The notes beneath the pieces were generated by a model. The model ran no database searches and was not told the origin of the DNA. It worked only from the letters and a program-made list of their open reading frames with translations. Below, piece after piece: positions 6,397 through 8,107 of a DNA stretch of 8,107 bases (positions within the stretch are counted from its first letter, which is position 1; each line of letters begins with the position of its first letter). A program made the translations under genes and the position numbers. This DNA is from Anaerolineales bacterium (GTDB taxonomy: Bacteria > Chloroflexota > Anaerolineae > Anaerolineales > UBA6663), in assembly GCA_017999235.1 (NCBI GenBank), contig JAGOBN010000150.1, positions 1-8,107 on the forward strand. Reading direction: 5' to 3'.

Positions 6397-6419
6397 TCGT
6401 GGGTTAAGTTGTGCGGGTG

Positions 6420-6448
6420 ATTCTACGGTCCACGCCGGCCGGCGTCAA
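6420..6448 (-). promoter_or_regulatory. Sigma70-type promoter of the gcv operon
   Basis: On the minus strand the -35 TTGACG (6448-6443) and -10 TAGAAT (6425-6420) are separated by exactly 17 bases. Each matches consensus at five of six positions. Transcription would start near 6413, giving a leader of about 285 bases that contains the whole riboswitch. The -35 begins only 5 bases after the alr stop codon. A perfect 14-bp palindrome (6432-6445) overlaps the -35 and spacer. Confidence 0.8.
6432..6445. repeat. 14-bp perfect palindrome in the gcv promoter
   Basis: ACGCCGGCCGGCGT is fully self-complementary. It overlaps the last three bases of the -35 box and most of the spacer. It could be an operator, or a hairpin at the end of the alr message, but no U tract follows. 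GCCGGC-type palindromes are common throughout this window, so chance is a real alternative. Confidence 0.4.
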
Positions 6449-6452
6449 GGCG

Positions 6453-7574
6453 TCAGCGGTAGCGGCGCGGCACGCGCCCCAGGATGCCGCTGGTCACATC
6501 ATAATTGATCGTCTGCCACTTCTCGGCCAGCTCGTCGGCGGAGAGCGCGGCCAGCTCACCGCTGGCCGCCGCCTGCCGGCCCAGCAGCACGGCCTCATCG
6601 CCGGGGCGCACCTCCGGCAGATGGCTGACGCCGACGATGATCTGATCCATGCACACCCGGCCGCGCACCGGCGCGCGCCGGCCATGCAGCAGCACTTCGT
6701 TGAGGTGCAGGGCCCGCCGGTAACCATCGGCGTAACCGACCGCGAGCGCGGCCACGGTCTCCGGTGCGCGCGTCACATAGTAATGGCCGTAGCTGATGCC
6801 CTGGCCGGCCGGCAGGTGCTTCACCTGGGTGACGCGCGCCTTCCAGGTGAGCGCGGGCTGAAACTCCGGCGGACAGGGCGTCTCGGCCGAGGGGTGCAGA
6901 CCATACAGCGCAATGCCCATCCGCACCGCGTCGAAGCGCGCGCCCGGCAACGTGAAGGCGGCGGCGGAGTTGGCGGCATGCACCCAGCGCGGCCGCTCCG
7001 GCAGCGCGGCCAAAACCGCCTCAAAGCGCGCCAGCTGGGCCGGCGCCGAACTCGGGTCGGCCGGGTCCAGGCGCTCATCGGCGCGCGCAAAGTGCGTGAA
7101 GACGCCCTCCACCGCCAATCCATCCAGGGCGCGCAAGGCGCGATACAGCGCCGGCGCGTCGGCGGGCAGGACGCCCAGCCGGCCCATGCCCGTATCAACC
7201 TTGAGATGCACGCGCGCCGGCTGCCCCATGGCCCGCCCGGCCGCCGCGCACGCCTGCCCGCCGGCTTCGTCCACCACGGTGAGCGTCAGCGCGTGCGCCA
7301 GCGCCTCGGCCGCGGCCTCGGGCGGCGTATAGCCCAGCACTAGGATGGGCGCGGTCAAGCCGGCGGCGCGCAGGGCCAGGCCTTCATCGGCGCGGGCGAC
7401 GGCCAGCCAGGCGGCGCCGGCCTCGGCCGCGGCCTGCGCCACGCCCGCCGCGCCATGCCCATAGGCGTTGGCCTTCACTACGGCCATTACCCGCGTGCCG
7501 GTCAGCGCCGCCATGCGGCGGACGTTATTGCGGAGCGCGGCTTGGTCAATCTCGAGCCAGGTCAGAGGCGGCAT
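6453..7574 (-). CDS. alr: Alanine racemase
   Basis: A 373-residue PLP enzyme of the usual family length. It interconverts L- and D-alanine, supplying D-alanine for peptidoglycan in the cytoplasm. The fold-type III N-terminal barrel opens with WLEIDQAALRNNV. The PLP lysine is Lys34 in VVKANAYGHG. The LKVDTGMGRLG, FTHFARAD and RMGIALYGLHP segments are typical. The C-terminal domain carries the second catalytic base, Tyr262 in GISYGHYY, and the CMDQ motif (Cys308 to Gln311). The ending INYDVTSGILGRVPRRY is also characteristic. The Shine-Dalgarno is weak: GGTGGG lies only 3 bases before the ATG, but homology fixes the start. It is followed closely by the gcv promoter, and no separate terminator is visible. 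Read-through from alr would meet the riboswitch terminator. Its own promoter probably lies at 7612-7640. Confidence 0.97.
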   Translation of the reverse strand: MPPLTWLEIDQAALRNNVRRMAALTGTRVMAVVKANAYGHGAAGVAQAAAEAGAAWLAVARADEGLALRAAGLTAPILVLGYTPPEAAAEALAHALTLTVVDEAGGQACAAAGRAMGQPARVHLKVDTGMGRLGVLPADAPALYRALRALDGLAVEGVFTHFARADERLDPADPSSAPAQLARFEAVLAALPERPRWVHAANSAAAFTLPGARFDAVRMGIALYGLHPSAETPCPPEFQPALTWKARVTQVKHLPAGQGISYGHYYVTRAPETVAALAVGYADGYRRALHLNEVLLHGRRAPVRGRVCMDQIIVGVSHLPEVRPGDEAVLLGRQAAASGELAALSADELAEKWQTINYDVTSGILGRVPRRYR

Positions 7575-7611
7575 AGTCCCACCGAAGAATCAGCGCGGCG
7601 GATGAACGCGC

Positions 7612-7640
7612 ACTCTACCGGCAAAGGCCGCGCCCGGCAA
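7612..7640 (-). promoter_or_regulatory. Probable promoter of alr
   Basis: On the minus strand TTGCCG (7640-7635) and TAGAGT (7617-7612) are spaced by 17 bases. Each matches the sigma70 consensus at four of six positions. Transcription would start near 7605, about 30 bases before the alr ATG. It is moderately weak and partly judged by position. Confidence 0.5.
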
Positions 7641-7658
7641 CCCCTGGGGGTCAACGGG

Positions 7659-7664
7659 TATAAT
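7659..7664 (+). promoter_or_regulatory. Perfect -10 box directly before the SLC13-like gene
   Basis: TATAAT ends 10 bases before the ATG at 7675. A start of transcription 6 to 10 bases downstream gives a 5' leader of 0 to about 4 bases. No -35 of quality is seen at 16 to 18 bases upstream. No Shine-Dalgarno is present in CGCGCAGTTG. This is the layout of a leaderless gene. Confidence 0.65.
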
Positions 7665-7674
7665 CGCGCAGTTG

Positions 7675-8107
7675 ATGACCCTGCCGATTGCGTTTGTCTT
7701 GGGGCTGGTGGTTTTGGCCGGCGGCCTGCTGGTCACGGAACGGGTGCGCCCGGACCTCTTGGCCATGCTGCTGCTGGTGACCCTGGGCCTGACCGGGCTG
7801 GTGGCGCCGGAAGATTTGTTCACGGGCTTCAGCCGCAACGCCGTCATCACCATCCTGGCCTTGTTCATTATCACGGACGGCCTGGAACGCACGGGCGCTA
7901 CCCGCTGGCTGGGCCGGCGCTTGCAGCGCGCCGCCGCCGGCGGCGAGGCGCGCACCGTGCTGGTGGTGATGGTGGCCACTGCCGCGCTCTCGCTGGTGAT
8001 GAACAACATCGCGGCGGCGGCGGTGCTCCTGCCGGTGACGATGGGCCTGGCGCGCCAGAAGAAGATCCTGCCCTCCAAGCTGCTGATCCCGGTGTCGTTT
8101 GGCTCGC
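7675..8107 (+). CDS. SLC13/DASS-like membrane permease, N-terminal part (runs off window)
   Basis: The frame is open from the ATG at 7675 to the window end, giving 144 residues with the C-terminus missing. Very hydrophobic segments lie at about residues 4-20 and 28-44. Next comes APEDLFTGFSRNAVITILAL with a third hydrophobic span (about 55-70) ending in GLERTG. A cytoplasmic Arg/Gly-rich stretch follows, then a fourth span with LSLVMNNIAAAAVLLPVT (about 105-122). The order GF-S-N-A-hydrophobic, LERTG, then MNN followed by LLPV matches the SLC13/DASS and related ArsB/NhaD ion transporter group. These move dicarboxylates, sulfate or other anions, usually with Na+ or H+. Many bacterial members carry RCK_C domains in mid-protein, which would lie outside this window. 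Substrate cannot be told. The start is placed by the adjacent TATAAT and the likely leaderless layout; TTG at 7672 is an in-frame alternative. Confidence 0.85.
   Translation, partial: MTLPIAFVLGLVVLAGGLLVTERVRPDLLAMLLLVTLGLTGLVAPEDLFTGFSRNAVITILALFIITDGLERTGATRWLGRRLQRAAAGGEARTVLVVMVATAALSLVMNNIAAAAVLLPVTMGLARQKKILPSKLLIPVSFGS

Noticed and set aside
6125..6420. Small open frames on both strands across the riboswitch
   Set aside because: They cover the two aptamers and the terminator, whose conserved bases are explained as RNA. The peptides are repetitive because the aptamers repeat.
6411..7343. Long plus-strand open frame opposite alr
   Set aside because: It is antisense to alr and begins within the gcv promoter region. 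The product is Arg/Gly/His-rich without recognisable motifs.
7590..8078. Minus-strand open frame at the right end
   Set aside because: It is opposite a permease with clear hydrophobic spans and family motifs, and its Ser/Arg/Pro-rich product has no family signature.
1..8107. Very frequent GCCGGC and CCGGCC palindromes
   Set aside because: They occur in coding and noncoding sequence alike and look like base and codon preference of the genome. Only the one in the gcv promoter was kept, with low confidence.
1..8107. CRISPR array, tRNA, rRNA, transposase or phage genes
   Set aside because: I looked for spaced direct repeats, tRNA-like cloverleaf ends and transposase or integrase motifs and found none. 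The heptamer array has no spacers.

Overview
The window is high-GC bacterial DNA with densely packed genes. The glycine cleavage P-protein is split into two subunits (GcvPA and GcvPB), and the operon has a tandem glycine riboswitch. There is also a beta-propeller lipoprotein, a noncanonical FtsH-like protease and an SLC13-type permease. Together these would fit a Chloroflexota-like (Anaerolineae-type) genome or another high-GC, non-proteobacterial lineage. That assignment is inference from gene content and style; there is no rRNA or other marker gene here.

Layout from left to right: (1) positions 1-1261, plus strand: the 3' part of an FtsH-like AAA+ zinc metalloprotease, followed by a strong intrinsic terminator. 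(2) 1339-2631, minus strand, convergent with the protease: a secreted lipoprotein predicted to fold as a TolB/PD40-type beta-propeller. (3) 2683-6448, minus strand: a complete transcription unit for glycine cleavage. It runs from a near-consensus sigma70-type promoter (6420-6448) through a tandem glycine riboswitch (6184-6396) and an overlapping intrinsic terminator (6148-6186) to gcvH, gcvPA and gcvPB, then a final terminator (2683-2717). gcvT is not in the unit. (4) 6453-7574, minus strand: alanine racemase alr, just upstream of the gcv promoter. (5) 7675-8107, plus strand: the start of an SLC13/DASS-like membrane permease, divergent from alr. A perfect TATAAT lies so close to its ATG that the mRNA is probably leaderless.

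The genes that clearly work together are gcvH, gcvPA and gcvPB. GcvPA/GcvPB decarboxylate glycine and pass the aminomethyl group to the lipoyl arm of GcvH; GcvT (and the dihydrolipoamide dehydrogenase) must be encoded elsewhere. The last stem of the second glycine aptamer shares bases with the terminator stem. Glycine binding should therefore prevent termination and switch the operon on, as in the known gcvT-type riboswitches. Terminators at 1276-1308 and 2683-2717 isolate the units from one another.

No clearly new multi-gene system is visible. The least explained structure is a 98-bp block of in-register degenerate heptamers at 5641-5738. Its polarity inverts midway, it fills the gcvH-gcvPA gap and it ends 5 bp from the gcvPA start codon. 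Other points worth a second look are the insertion in the AAA+ core of the protease, the nested stem-loop between gcvPA and gcvPB, and a 14-bp palindrome inside the gcv promoter.
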